64,000 nucleotides of DNA from assembly GCF_019679435.2 (NCBI RefSeq), contig NZ_CP139781.1, positions 3,472,001 to 3,536,000 on the forward strand, in the 5' to 3' direction. The notes beneath the pieces are model-generated. The model did not search any database, was not told the DNA's origin, and saw only the letters and a list, made by a program, of their open reading frames with translations. How positions within the stretch are numbered: position 1 is the stretch's first letter; the number at the start of each line of letters is the position of its first letter. Of the stretch, positions 9,589 through 18,288 are shown piece after piece. The DNA comes from Actomonas aquatica. Its GTDB lineage: Bacteria; Verrucomicrobiota; Verrucomicrobiia; Opitutales; Opitutaceae. The position numbers and the translations under genes are program-made.

Positions 9589-9966
9589 TTAGTAGTCTTC
9601 AAAATCACCACCCAGCTCTCCAAGGGCCAGCAACTCTTTCATAGCCGAGTCATAATAAAAAACCTGCGGTTGGCCCGCAACGACACTCAACCCGTCGATA
9701 TTAATATTGGTGGCAACACGCCAACTCCCGTCTTCTTCACGCAGCCAATGCCGCTCCAAACTCAGGCTGACATTTTCTGGAAACGGCCCCTTAACCAACA
9801 GAACAGAACTGACTCGAGTTTGGCCACCTTGGCTAAAAACCAGCGCTTGAACGTGTATTCCAGCATCACCAACTCGCCCAATTTCGAAATTAATCGGCGA
9901 AATCGGGTAATTCTGAGCGAAACACCCACACGCAAAAGCGACTAACAAAACTATATACTTAGCCAT
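9589..9966 (-). CDS. small secreted protein of unknown function
   Basis: About 125 residues from the ATG at 9966. An N-terminal hydrophobic stretch (KYIVLLVAFACGCFAQ) looks like a signal peptide, possibly for a lipoprotein because of the ACGC cysteines. The rest is beta-rich, with SLERHWLREEDGSWRVATN and VAGQPQVFYYDSAMKELLAL. No known family was recognised. An alternative ATG lies at 9984. It belongs to an AT-rich island with three other small proteins on the same strand. Base composition is clearly lower in GC than the rest of the window, which suggests acquisition or low constraint. Confidence 0.5.
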   Translation of the reverse strand: MAKYIVLLVAFACGCFAQNYPISPINFEIGRVGDAGIHVQALVFSQGGQTRVSSVLLVKGPFPENVSLSLERHWLREEDGSWRVATNINIDGLSVVAGQPQVFYYDSAMKELLALGELGGDFEDY

Positions 9967-10002
9967 TCGATCTAAAAAGGACAACTATACAATTATACTG
10001 CA

Positions 10003-10019
10003 ATAGCCCAAAGGGCTAT
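10003..10019. terminator. small hairpin, possible terminator
   Basis: ATAGCCC and GGGCTAT form perfect 7-base arms around AAA. It lies downstream of the 48-residue membrane protein gene (minus strand). There is no clear T run, so the terminator role is uncertain. Confidence 0.3.
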
Positions 10020-10109
10020 CGCAACCCGAAAATACCCTCGATCACGATCATTTTGAGGCAAGTCCTTTCCGGCAGAGCGGAACCCTATATTCAGGACGTA
10101 ACCCACAGA

Positions 10110-10256
10110 CTATAAAAACAGCGTCGCCAACACCCCCAGCAACCCCACCACCACTAACAGCAACCCTACTGGCCATTTCACACGTTTGTTCATGTTCTTA
10201 TCAGAAAAAACAAAGCACCCCGATACGATCGCTAGAATAAAACCTATAAGTCCCAT
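10110..10256 (-). CDS. 48-residue two-segment membrane protein
   Basis: A short frame from ATG 10256 to TAG 10110. It encodes MGLIGFILAIVSGCFVF, then SDKNMNKRVKW, then PVGLLLVVVGLLGVLATLFL: two hydrophobic segments joined by a short basic loop. An internal ATG at 10193 would leave 27 residues with one segment. The upstream ribosome site is weak. The two-helix hairpin pattern and its place in a row of small membrane proteins support a real gene, but no family was recognised and nothing can be said of its role. Confidence 0.5.
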   Translation of the reverse strand: MGLIGFILAIVSGCFVFSDKNMNKRVKWPVGLLLVVVGLLGVLATLFL

Positions 10257-10357
10257 ACTAAAAATTATTATCAGGTTGAAAATCTGTCACATCGGGCAGG
10301 CTTGGGCTTACGGATCGATCTCGCAAGATAGAAAGCAGACGGATGACGTCAGGATTT

Positions 10358-10397
10358 AGCCGGACAGAATAGGCAAGCGGCCCGAAGATGTCCGGCT
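10358..10397. terminator. long-loop hairpin downstream of the 69-residue gene
   Basis: AGCCGGACA (10358-10366) and TGTCCGGCT (10389-10397) are perfect 9-base arms around a 22-base GC-rich loop. It lies 22 bases after the stop of the minus-strand gene at 10420, so it may end that transcript. No T tract follows. Confidence 0.3.
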
Positions 10398-10419
10398 TTA
10401 TGCTAGGCCGCCCCTAAAA

Positions 10420-10629
10420 CTAAAATTTATCATAGTAATCTTTTAGCTTCTTCTCCTCCTTATTACTTCCGCGATATAACACCTTCCAGAAAAAGACATA
10501 AATCATGGTGCCCATACACATAATATTCATAAAATATCTCAAAACGGGCACTCTCCCCCAGCTTGTTACGGCATAAAAAAGAAGCGTAACCCAAAGCCCC
10601 AATGACACTGTAAAATAGACAAACCTCAT
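10420..10629 (-). CDS. small membrane protein of unknown function
   Basis: 69 residues with two hydrophobic segments (FVYFTVSLGLWVTLLFYAV and YFMNIMCMGTMIYVFFWKVL) and a charged tail, RGSNKEEKKLKDYYDKF. On the minus strand a GGGGAG sequence stands three bases before the ATG at 10629, a clear Shine-Dalgarno site that most genes in this window lack. The coding sequence is AT-rich. No known family was recognised. It is probably an inner-membrane protein of the AT-rich island. Confidence 0.55.
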   Translation of the reverse strand: MRFVYFTVSLGLWVTLLFYAVTSWGRVPVLRYFMNIMCMGTMIYVFFWKVLYRGSNKEEKKLKDYYDKF

Positions 10630-10755
10630 TACTCCCCAATAGAATCGCCCAAAATCTAATGAATTAAACCGCCGTGTATACTCATTAATTTCCCCGCCGA
10701 TTCTCGATCTCCGCCTTCTGGTTGTTTCTTATGTCTTCTAGCGGCTTCGAAGGTC

Positions 10756-11154
10756 TCATTCCTCTTTCGTTGCCATAAAGTAATAACGCGAACGCCTTCC
10801 ATTCACTACCACTTTGGCCGTGTAGAGCGAGGGAAGCGAAAAAAGGGAAAGCATGACACAGTCTATCTCCTCAACCTCATTTAGTGCAAATTTCCTAAAA
10901 ATAATCAGATTTTTCAAAACCATCCCACTGGCACTCAGCTCCACTAGAAGACAATACCTTAGCATCATCATTACTCCAAACACCGAGAAGAACAACGCCA
11001 TAAACCCAAGAAAATACTCTTGCCCTGTAATCATGCACCAAAGACACACCGCCACCACGGCAGGCGTCACCACATAAAGAGCAACAATATTGATATAATA
11101 GAGCCTTGAGCCCACCAGATTTAAGTCTATATTTTGGCTTGCTTCGCGGGTCAT
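10756..11154 (-). CDS. membrane protein with PH-like cytoplasmic part
   Basis: About 132 residues from ATG 11154, preceded by AAGG at a workable distance; a GTG at 11220 would add 22 residues. Two membrane segments (YYINIVALYVVTPAVVAVCLW and YFLGFMALFFSVFGVMMML) are followed by a short beta-rich domain (GMVLKNLIIFRKFALNEVEEI, then VVVNGRRSRYYF). This layout recalls small bacterial PH-domain membrane proteins, but the match is only by pattern. It is the first gene of the AT-rich minus-strand island. Confidence 0.5.
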   Translation of the reverse strand: MTREASQNIDLNLVGSRLYYINIVALYVVTPAVVAVCLWCMITGQEYFLGFMALFFSVFGVMMMLRYCLLVELSASGMVLKNLIIFRKFALNEVEEIDCVMLSLFSLPSLYTAKVVVNGRRSRYYFMATKEE

Positions 11155-11403
11155 AACACTACCTTGCTCAACTTTTCTATTGCTAACGCTACTGGCGTCA
11201 ACGCTGAGACAACAAAGCACCTTTATTGAAATTTCACCATGCCAATCTTTAGCCGACTACTAAAGCAATTCAGGAAAAGACGGCCCCTTCGACGCGGCGA
11301 AAATGTAGTGCCATGAAGTTAGGTCGCAAAAGTTCCCCTGTCGCTATCTCGACGCCTTGCCCCTTCAAAAAACACGACCAATTGCGGCCAAATCTGGCGC
11401 GAC

Positions 11404-14400
11404 TCATTGTCCGGGACCGAACCCGTCTTCGCCGGATTCGTCGACCTGATAGGCGCCCGTGCGCTCCGTGCCGACGCGGACGTTGTAGAGTTCGATCACG
11501 CGCAGTAGCTCCGAGAGGCTTAGGGTGCCGTCGCGGTTGATATCCGCGCTGTGGAACCATGCCGGTCGTTCCTCTTCATCCAGCGGACGCGTGTCGGTCA
11601 CAAAGCCATCCTCCGTGCCTTCCGCCGGGGTGTAGCGCCCCGTGCGTTCCGTGCCCGCGCGGGCGTTGTAGAGCTCGATCACTCGCAACAGCTCCGAGAG
11701 GTCGAGCTGCTGATCGGCATTGGTGTCCGCCGAATGTATCCAGCTTCTCAGCACAATGGGTTCCGGCATCGCCAGCACTTCGGCCGAACCCTCCGGCCGC
11801 GTGACCTGCACCAACCCGCTCAGCTCGGCCACGCCGCGATGGTCGTCGGCCAATGTCATTTCGCCCGCCAAGGTTACGGTTGGCTCCGTCGGATTCCCCC
11901 AGGTCCACTCAGCCAATAAAGCCTCTCCAGCATCCGGTTGCGCCGTAGCCACCGGCTCGGCGTTGATCCCGCCGCTGAGCGTCCAGCCACTCGGCACCAG
12001 CCACTGCCACGCGACCGAGGTTGCTGTGCCGATCCACTCGGCTCGCCCTTGCAGCTGCACGGTGCTCGCTGTCGTTCGTGTCATCGCCTGACTCGCCCGC
12101 TCCATCTCGCCCTCCGGCAAGACGCCCACCCACGCCGCCTCCGACGTGACCGAGCCTTCACTGTTGCTCACCACGACCGCGTAACTGCCGGAGTTGGCCA
12201 CCACTGCGACCACGTTCAGCGTCGCCGACTGGGCTCCGGCGATGGGTTCACCATCCCGATACCATTGATACGCCAGTGGCGCTGAACCGTCTGCCATGAC
12301 CGAGAGCGTCACCGCGCCGGCTTCATCTGTGACCACGCTGACCGGATCCGTTGTCACCGTCGGCGCGACCGGCAGAACCGTTACGACGATCGTCGCACTG
12401 TCGACCGCTGCCTCGCCCGCCGTCACGCGCACCCAATAGCTTGCCGTCGCTACCGGCTGCACCGTCGTGCTGGCCGCGGTGGCACCGTCAATCGGTGCCG
12501 TCGTATCGCCGCTCTCGCCGCGATACCATTGATACGACAACTCGATTCCCTCCGCCTCCACCGCGAGCGTGGCGGTTTCACCGTAAGCGATGTCGGCCAC
12601 CTCCGCCGTCGCCACAATCACCGGCGCAGACAAGTCACGCAGCGCCACGATCGTGGTGAGCGCGCTGTCGACTTGCACGACGCGGTCGAGGCCGTCCGGC
12701 ACCGTGGTCTCTCCGTTGGTCGAGCGTCCCCAGGCCGCCACGGTGTGATCGGCCAACACGGCCAGCGAATAATCGTAACCGGCCTCCACGCCGATCGCTG
12801 GCGCGAGTCCACTCGGCACATCCGTCGCGCCATTGGTATTGCGTCCCCATGCGAGCACCGCGCCTGCCTCCGTCACGGCCAGTCCGTGTCCCACGCCTGC
12901 GCTGAAATCCACCACCCCGCTCATGTCCGGCAACGCCAACACCCCGTCGTTGCTGCTGCCCCATGCCACCACCGCGCCGTCCTCCCGCTGCGCGATCAGG
13001 AAATAGGGTCCGGCCGACAGCCGCACAACGTCATACACCTCAGCCGGCACCGCCAGATCACCGGTCACGCCGGTGCCCCACAGCACGACGCTGCCATCCG
13101 CTCGCACCGCCGCCGAATAATACGCTCCCGCGCCGATCGCGACCACGTCCGCCAAATCCCATGGCACCACACTCTGGCCGTATTCATTGGAGCCCCACGT
13201 CACCACCGTGCCATCCGCCCGCAGGGCCAGCGAATGCATCTCGCCCGCCGCGATCGCCACCACGTTGTTCAACCCACTCGGCGGCGTTTCCTGACCATGC
13301 GCCTGCAAGCCCGTCGGCGTGCCCCAACCCACCACGGTGCCGTCCCGCCGCAACGCCACGCCGTGCACCGCGCCCAGCGCCACCTGCAACACCGCCGTCT
13401 CGCCAAAGTCCGGCAACTGCCGCGTGCTGTTGCTCTCACTGCCACCCCACGCCTCCAACGCCGTGACGTCGTAGTCGGGCAAAACATACACGAGCCCATA
13501 GCTCGTCTCGCCCCCCGCCTCGCTCACTTCCACCGCGTAGGCGCCGGCATCCGCATTGGTGAACGACGCCACCTCCAAGGTCGCCGCGGTTTCGCCCGCC
13601 AACAAACGGTTGTCCTTCCGCCACTCATAACTCAGCGCCCCGCCCGCTTCCGCCACCGCCTCCACCGCGAGCGTCAACGGCTGCCCCCGCTCACCCACCA
13701 CCCGCGGCGCGGCCACCGTCACCTGAGGACCACTCTCCGCGAGCAGGTTCAAGTTCACCTGCACCACCCCTTCATAACCGTCCCAGCCGTCGACCATCAC
13801 ATGATAGGTCGTGCCCGCCGTAGCCTCGAAGGTGAGTGTGCTGGTGCGAATCACGCCGGGGTCCACGTCGTCGTTGGTGCCCACCACAGCCAACGCATCG
13901 ACCGCCTCGCCCGTAAACACGCCTATAAACGTATCAAAGACACTGCCCAACGTCGTGACGTTCGCGCGGCCGCTCGCCGGCGCCGTCCAGCGCCACCAAC
14001 TCGTCCGCCCGCTCGGATAATCCGGATCCAACAACGGCTCCCCCGCTTCGCTGCCGGCGCGCACCGTCGTGCCCGTCACCGACACCGTCGCACCCGCGCC
14101 CAGCGTGAGCTCCACCGCGTTGGAAAAGTCATCATTGATCGGCCGCGCCAGCGGCGCGCCGTAGAGCGACTGCGCGCCATTGATGTCATCCGTGCGCAAC
14201 GCATCGGTGCTACTCACCGTGCTGTTCATGATCGCATCCACCACCTGCGGCGGCTGCGCCTGATCCGGATGCCCCAACCCCAGCACATGGCCCAGCTCAT
14301 GCAACGCCACCCGTCGCACGTCGTAAGCTCCGCCCGCAAAACCGCCCCGATACGAGTCCCACGAAAACGCCGGATTAAACACCACGTCCGACTCCGTCCT

Positions 14401-14790
14401 GTAGTTACCATCTCGATACGACAGGGTGATCGCCAGCGTGCTCGTCCCGAAACTGAACTCACCCTGCGGCTCGCTCAGCACGATCTCGTTCACCCCGTTG
14501 CCCGACTCGTAAGTCCCCACCGTGCCATAACTCCCGCTGAACTGCACATTGCCCAACTCCTTGTTCCACCGCGTGAGCGCCGCATCAGCACTGCCGCGAA
14601 AGGTCGTGCCATCGGTGAGCGTCACATCGTCGGGCAGATTGTTCACCATCGGCACCTCGCCGCGCGGCCAGACCACCACGTAGATACCGCTCTGGTCGGT
14701 CAAGGTATCGTAGGCAACCAACGCGCCCGTCCCCGCCAACAGCAGCCCCGCGAACCAGCCCCGACGGCCCCATGAATGCAGCAAGGTCAT
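11404..14790 (-). CDS. secreted matrixin-like metalloprotease with Ig, RCC1 and dockerin-like repeats
   Basis: 1128 residues in a modular order. A signal anchor (GWFAGLLLAGTGALVA) is followed by a metzincin protease domain with the zinc motif HELGHVLGLGH at about residues 164-174 and a downstream IMNS Met-turn. A PPC-like beta domain follows (SWWRWTAPASGRANVTTLGS). Ig-like domains come next, then about six RCC1-type repeats (VVAIAAGEMHSLALRADGTV and relatives), then more Ig-like domains. At the C-terminus are two copies of a calcium-loop repeat (HSADTNADQQLDLSELLRVI and HSADINRDGTLSLSELLRVI, each ending IELYN). The C-terminal pair resembles dockerins or a sorting tag. It is probably exported and may be surface-bound. 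The upstream secreted gene stops 14 bases before its start. Confidence 0.85.
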   Translation of the reverse strand: MTLLHSWGRRGWFAGLLLAGTGALVAYDTLTDQSGIYVVVWPRGEVPMVNNLPDDVTLTDGTTFRGSADAALTRWNKELGNVQFSGSYGTVGTYESGNGVNEIVLSEPQGEFSFGTSTLAITLSYRDGNYRTESDVVFNPAFSWDSYRGGFAGGAYDVRRVALHELGHVLGLGHPDQAQPPQVVDAIMNSTVSSTDALRTDDINGAQSLYGAPLARPINDDFSNAVELTLGAGATVSVTGTTVRAGSEAGEPLLDPDYPSGRTSWWRWTAPASGRANVTTLGSVFDTFIGVFTGEAVDALAVVGTNDDVDPGVIRTSTLTFEATAGTTYHVMVDGWDGYEGVVQVNLNLLAESGPQVTVAAPRVVGERGQPLTLAVEAVAEAGGALSYEWRKDNRLLAGETAATLEVASFTNADAGAYAVEVSEAGGETSYGLVYVLPDYDVTALEAWGGSESNSTRQLPDFGETAVLQVALGAVHGVALRRDGTVVGWGTPTGLQAHGQETPPSGLNNVVAIAAGEMHSLALRADGTVVTWGSNEYGQSVVPWDLADVVAIGAGAYYSAAVRADGSVVLWGTGVTGDLAVPAEVYDVVRLSAGPYFLIAQREDGAVVAWGSSNDGVLALPDMSGVVDFSAGVGHGLAVTEAGAVLAWGRNTNGATDVPSGLAPAIGVEAGYDYSLAVLADHTVAAWGRSTNGETTVPDGLDRVVQVDSALTTIVALRDLSAPVIVATAEVADIAYGETATLAVEAEGIELSYQWYRGESGDTTAPIDGATAASTTVQPVATASYWVRVTAGEAAVDSATIVVTVLPVAPTVTTDPVSVVTDEAGAVTLSVMADGSAPLAYQWYRDGEPIAGAQSATLNVVAVVANSGSYAVVVSNSEGSVTSEAAWVGVLPEGEMERASQAMTRTTASTVQLQGRAEWIGTATSVAWQWLVPSGWTLSGGINAEPVATAQPDAGEALLAEWTWGNPTEPTVTLAGEMTLADDHRGVAELSGLVQVTRPEGSAEVLAMPEPIVLRSWIHSADTNADQQLDLSELLRVIELYNARAGTERTGRYTPAEGTEDGFVTDTRPLDEEERPAWFHSADINRDGTLSLSELLRVIELYNVRVGTERTGAYQVDESGEDGFGPGQ

Positions 14791-14804
14791 GACGCTCGAT
14801 TCAG

Positions 14805-15434
14805 TCAGTTCGCCGCGGGTTTCACCGCGCGGATACGTTGGACAAATTCCGCCGGACTCAGCGCGCGCTCCACCCGCACGGCCAACGGCACCTCCCCCGT
14901 CGCCGTAGCCGCCGCGCCCTCTTCGGTGTGCAGCGGCTGCGCCACCTCGGTCGTGTCGGTGAGCGGTTCGCCATTGTCCCGCGCCACAAACTCCCGACCG
15001 CTCGCCACATCCTTCGCCACCCGATAGCGACCGTGCATGATCCGCGTCAGCGGCGACACCTGCCGGCCGTTGCCTTGCACAAACAGGATATCCTCGTCCC
15101 CCACCTCAAACTGCGGTGCCCCCTCCAGCACCATGCTCTGCTCGCCCACGGTGCCGCCCAGCATCGTGAGCACCAGCGGCGACGGCGGCTCGCCCGCGAT
15201 CACTTCCAGCACCTCCACCCGCACCTGCGTCACGATCACCCGCGACCCGCCCCGCTCCTGCCAGAAACTCTCCACCGCCGTCACCCGCCCATGCACCACG
15301 TAGTCCGATTCCAAGACCAATTCCTCAAACGCCGGCGGCACCACCGTCGTCGACCGCGCCACGGCCGCGCCGGCACCAAGCAGCACCAGCACCAGAGCAC
15401 ACCAACGGGAAAGGTAGCGGAAACGGTCAGTCAC
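14805..15434 (-). CDS. secreted protein of unknown function, partner of the matrixin gene
   Basis: About 210 residues. A GTG at 15434 gives a clean signal peptide (TDRFRYLSRWCALVLVLLGA, then GAAVARS); ATG codons at 15464 and 15482 are alternatives. The mature part begins FEELVLESDYVVHGRVTAVE and contains VTQVRVEVLEVIAGE and FEVGDEDILFVQGNG. This is a pattern of secreted proteins that are often encoded next to matrixin-type proteases in Verrucomicrobiota and Planctomycetota. No enzymatic motif is visible. Only 14 bases separate it from the protease gene, so the two are surely co-transcribed. Confidence 0.7.
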   Translation of the reverse strand: MTDRFRYLSRWCALVLVLLGAGAAVARSTTVVPPAFEELVLESDYVVHGRVTAVESFWQERGGSRVIVTQVRVEVLEVIAGEPPSPLVLTMLGGTVGEQSMVLEGAPQFEVGDEDILFVQGNGRQVSPLTRIMHGRYRVAKDVASGREFVARDNGEPLTDTTEVAQPLHTEEGAAATATGEVPLAVRVERALSPAEFVQRIRAVKPAAN

Positions 15435-15575
15435 GGGACAAACGATGGGTGACCAAACCTCCATCGACAATCCTCGGCTCAACTTGATCCCTTCGTTCGC
15501 GAGGGCACCGCTCGCCCCCCCCTTAGCCTTTAACTTCCCCCTTAAACTGCGTCGGGGCGCATGGCGCCTCGACGC

Positions 15576-16265
15576 CTATTCAGCCTGCCACCGTTCCGCC
15601 ACCGCACCGAGCGTCTCCCGGCCGTGGTGCTTGGCAAGGCTCAGCAGCTTCAAAAAAATCTGCGCCGTCAGAAAGGCGTCGCCCGAGGCCGTATGCCGAT
15701 CATGCGGCAACACGCCAAAACGCCGGCACAACCCATCCAGTGAAAAATCCCGAAACGGCGGCGCCGAACTGCTCGCCTCCAGCAAGGGCCCAAACGCCCC
15801 CGCATCCTCCAGGTGCAGCGTCAGTCCCATCGTATCCAGCCAGCGGTTACGCAGCCCGAAACCCAGGCAGCGCTCGCAGGCCCGGCTGATCACCTCCACG
15901 TCAAAACCGATGTGGTGGCCGACGATCACCGCGCCTTGCAGATAGCCCAGCAGGTCCACCATCGCCTCCGCCTCACTCTGCCCCCACTCGGCGGCCTGTT
16001 CCGCGGTCACGCCGTGCACCAGCACGGCCGACGTGTTGTGGCTCACCTGCAGCAGGGCCTCGAACTGCTCCTCGAGCAGGATCTCACCGTCACTCACCGT
16101 CACGGCGCCGATCGTCACAATGCGATCGTGCTTCGCGTCCGTGCCCGTCGTTTCGCAGTCCAGCGCCACAAAGCGCACCGCCTCCACCGGCGTGCCGTCA
16201 CTCGGAGCCGCCGCCATGGCCGCTTCGTGGGCGGCCCGCACCGCCGCGGCATCAATCTCAGCCAT
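15576..16265 (-). CDS. DnaQ-like 3'-5' exonuclease (DEDDh)
   Basis: About 229 residues. The exonuclease motifs are in order: Exo I in RFVALDCETTGTDAKHDRIV, Exo II in AVIVGHHIGFDVEVISRACE, and Exo III in HDRHTASGDAFLTAQIFLKL, giving the D-E-D-D-h set of metal and catalytic residues. It is a stand-alone exonuclease of the DNA polymerase III epsilon type. It overlaps the upstream cNMP/CBS/DUF294 gene by 8 bases when started at ATG 16265; an ATG at 16292 is the alternative. The same gene pair occurs in many bacteria, where the DUF294 protein and a DnaQ-like exonuclease are neighbours. The joint function is not established. Confidence 0.88.
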   Translation of the reverse strand: MAEIDAAAVRAAHEAAMAAAPSDGTPVEAVRFVALDCETTGTDAKHDRIVTIGAVTVSDGEILLEEQFEALLQVSHNTSAVLVHGVTAEQAAEWGQSEAEAMVDLLGYLQGAVIVGHHIGFDVEVISRACERCLGFGLRNRWLDTMGLTLHLEDAGAFGPLLEASSSAPPFRDFSLDGLCRRFGVLPHDRHTASGDAFLTAQIFLKLLSLAKHHGRETLGAVAERWQAE

Positions 16266-18204
16266 CGGTCCGTCCCACTGGTTTGAGGTCAAAGTGTTTG
16301 GTCGTCACTTCGATGAGACGGCCGACCGTGCGGAAGATCGATTTGAGGCGCTGCGTCTCGATGGGCGTGAGCTCATCCGGCCGCACCAGCCGCGCATTGT
16401 CGCCGCGCTTCAACCCCACCCGGGTCTGCAGTTTGAGCGCGTGATCAAACGCCTTCACCGCGTCCTCAAACACCCCCGCGTATTCCGGCAGCAACTCCGC
16501 CGCCTTGCGGAACCGGTCCGGCGTGAACGTCGCATCCGAAAGGCCCAGACTGAGTGCAAACACCCGACCGATATCGACCAGCGGCAGCAGCGCGTTCGTC
16601 TTGGTATTAAACGTGTCGGTCACTTCGCCCGAGGCATCCAAAACCGAGTCGCGAAACACCGTCACCGGCGGCAGGTGTGCGATCGCATCCTCGACCAGCC
16701 GCGGCACAAACGACGAACTCCGCGTGATCTGCACCTCGATCGCTTCGCGCAACTCATCGACCAGCGACCGATCGCCTGTCACCGCCCGCAGATCGAAGAA
16801 CGCCGTGCGGTTGTGAATGTTGTTTTCGCGCGGCCGTTGCACCCAATCGGCAAAGGTCTCCGACCAGCGTTTGATCGAGGCGCACCATTGCGGGTTGCTG
16901 GCCATGCGGCCCCACGGATCCAGCGGGAAACGACACATCGAGAGCATCGCGCCCACTTCGTTGCCCAGTTCGCTGAACCACAGCACCAGATCGAGCCGCT
17001 CCTTCTCCGCCGCCGGATCATCGTAAATGATGCCCGTTCGCTGCGCCGAACGCAGCAAACGCTCCTTGCGGCCCTCCGAGTGCAGCGCCACCCACGCCCA
17101 GCGCACGGTCGGTTCGCGCAGACCTTTCTCGCGCAACTTCGCGCGCGCCAACTCGATCGCCTGCTCCGTCAGCATGCGGTCCACCTGCGCGATGAAATTG
17201 GTCATCCACTCAATCGGCGCCTCACCCTCAATAAAGCGCAGCAACAAGTCGTCCGCCCGGTCGCGCAGCCGTTGCAGTTCCCACACATCGGTCGCCAGCG
17301 TGAACTCCTTCGACAAAAACACCGGCACGCTGCCGTGCACCGCCTGCACCGTCTTCTCGCCGATGATGCCAACCACCCGCCCATCGGTTTCCCCGTTGTC
17401 GGTCACGATCACGTGATGACGACGCTCGCGCATCATCACCATCACCACGTCGCCAGCCGTCGTGCCCGGCGCCACCGTCACCACCGGTGAGGTCATGATC
17501 GCAGTCACCGGCGCATCCGGCGACACTTCGCCCGTAGCCACCCGCGACGACAAGTCGGCCTCGGTCAACACACCGATCGGTCGCGCCTCCTCGTCGATGA
17601 CCACCACGCCTTCCTGCATGCCCGGCGCGATGCGCGCCGCGACTTGGCGAATCGGTTCCTCCGGCGCCGCCAGCAGCAACCGGTTGCTCGCTCGCTGGGC
17701 CAACGCATCGGAGTGAGTCAGCCAACTCGCCGCACTCTCATCGAGCGTGAGGGTTTCGGTGCGTGTCACCGCCCGCTGCGCTTCGTCCTTGATGGTGAAA
17801 TACGACGAGAGGAAAGCGCTCGCTTCGGCATTGCCCCGGCACAGCTCCATAAACGTGTCCGCCGGCAGCGCATACAGGATACTCTCCTGCGCCACCCGCG
17901 CCGTCGCCCGGTAGGCCACGTCGGGCGATTCCCATTCCAAGCCCACCAGGTCCCCCTCCACGCGCACATCGATCAGTTCCTCGCCCGCATCGTTTGGGCT
18001 GTAGAGGTTGACCGTGCCCCGCTGGATCACCCGCACGTAGCGACCCCGCTCTTCGCCCGCCGAAAAGATGATCTCATCGGCCTCGTGAAACTTCACCCGA
18101 CCGCCCTGCGCCAGCCGCAGCAGCTCCGCCTGACTCAGGTATTGAAACGGCGGATACTTTTGCAGGAAGTCGGCGACGCGAAGAGAGATACTGGAGGTCT
18201 TCAA
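16258..18204 (-). CDS. cNMP-binding / CBS / DUF294 nucleotidyltransferase-like protein
   Basis: 648 residues. Residues about 10-130 form a cyclic-nucleotide-binding domain (PFQYLSQAELLRLAQGG ... YVRVIQRGTVNLYS). Residues about 160-290 carry two CBS domains (GVVVIDEEARPIGVLTEADL, and PVTAIMTSPVVTV ... GRVVGIIGEKTV). A DUF294 nucleotidyltransferase-like domain follows, with LHSEGRKERLLRSAQRTGII, and then the DUF294 C-terminal domain. In active relatives the motif reads GS..R.E....D.D. Here the first Gly and the acidic pair are not clearly kept, so catalysis is doubtful. The protein probably senses nucleotides. It overlaps the exonuclease gene and follows the lipoprotein gene by about 85 bases. 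Confidence 0.88.
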   Translation of the reverse strand: MKTSSISLRVADFLQKYPPFQYLSQAELLRLAQGGRVKFHEADEIIFSAGEERGRYVRVIQRGTVNLYSPNDAGEELIDVRVEGDLVGLEWESPDVAYRATARVAQESILYALPADTFMELCRGNAEASAFLSSYFTIKDEAQRAVTRTETLTLDESAASWLTHSDALAQRASNRLLLAAPEEPIRQVAARIAPGMQEGVVVIDEEARPIGVLTEADLSSRVATGEVSPDAPVTAIMTSPVVTVAPGTTAGDVVMVMMRERRHHVIVTDNGETDGRVVGIIGEKTVQAVHGSVPVFLSKEFTLATDVWELQRLRDRADDLLLRFIEGEAPIEWMTNFIAQVDRMLTEQAIELARAKLREKGLREPTVRWAWVALHSEGRKERLLRSAQRTGIIYDDPAAEKERLDLVLWFSELGNEVGAMLSMCRFPLDPWGRMASNPQWCASIKRWSETFADWVQRPRENNIHNRTAFFDLRAVTGDRSLVDELREAIEVQITRSSSFVPRLVEDAIAHLPPVTVFRDSVLDASGEVTDTFNTKTNALLPLVDIGRVFALSLGLSDATFTPDRFRKAAELLPEYAGVFEDAVKAFDHALKLQTRVGLKRGDNARLVRPDELTPIETQRLKSIFRTVGRLIEVTTKHFDLKPVGRTDG

Positions 18205-18288
18205 GACAAACGGGGCAATGGAGGGTAAAACAAAAGTGGCACGCGGCCCCGGCTCGACCGGCGGCCCGCACCACGCAGACCTAAAACC

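Noticed and set aside
12529..14775. Long plus-strand frame (748 codons) opposite the matrixin gene
   Set aside because: It is an antisense shadow of high-GC coding DNA: rich in Arg and His, without domains, and opposite a gene with clear family motifs.
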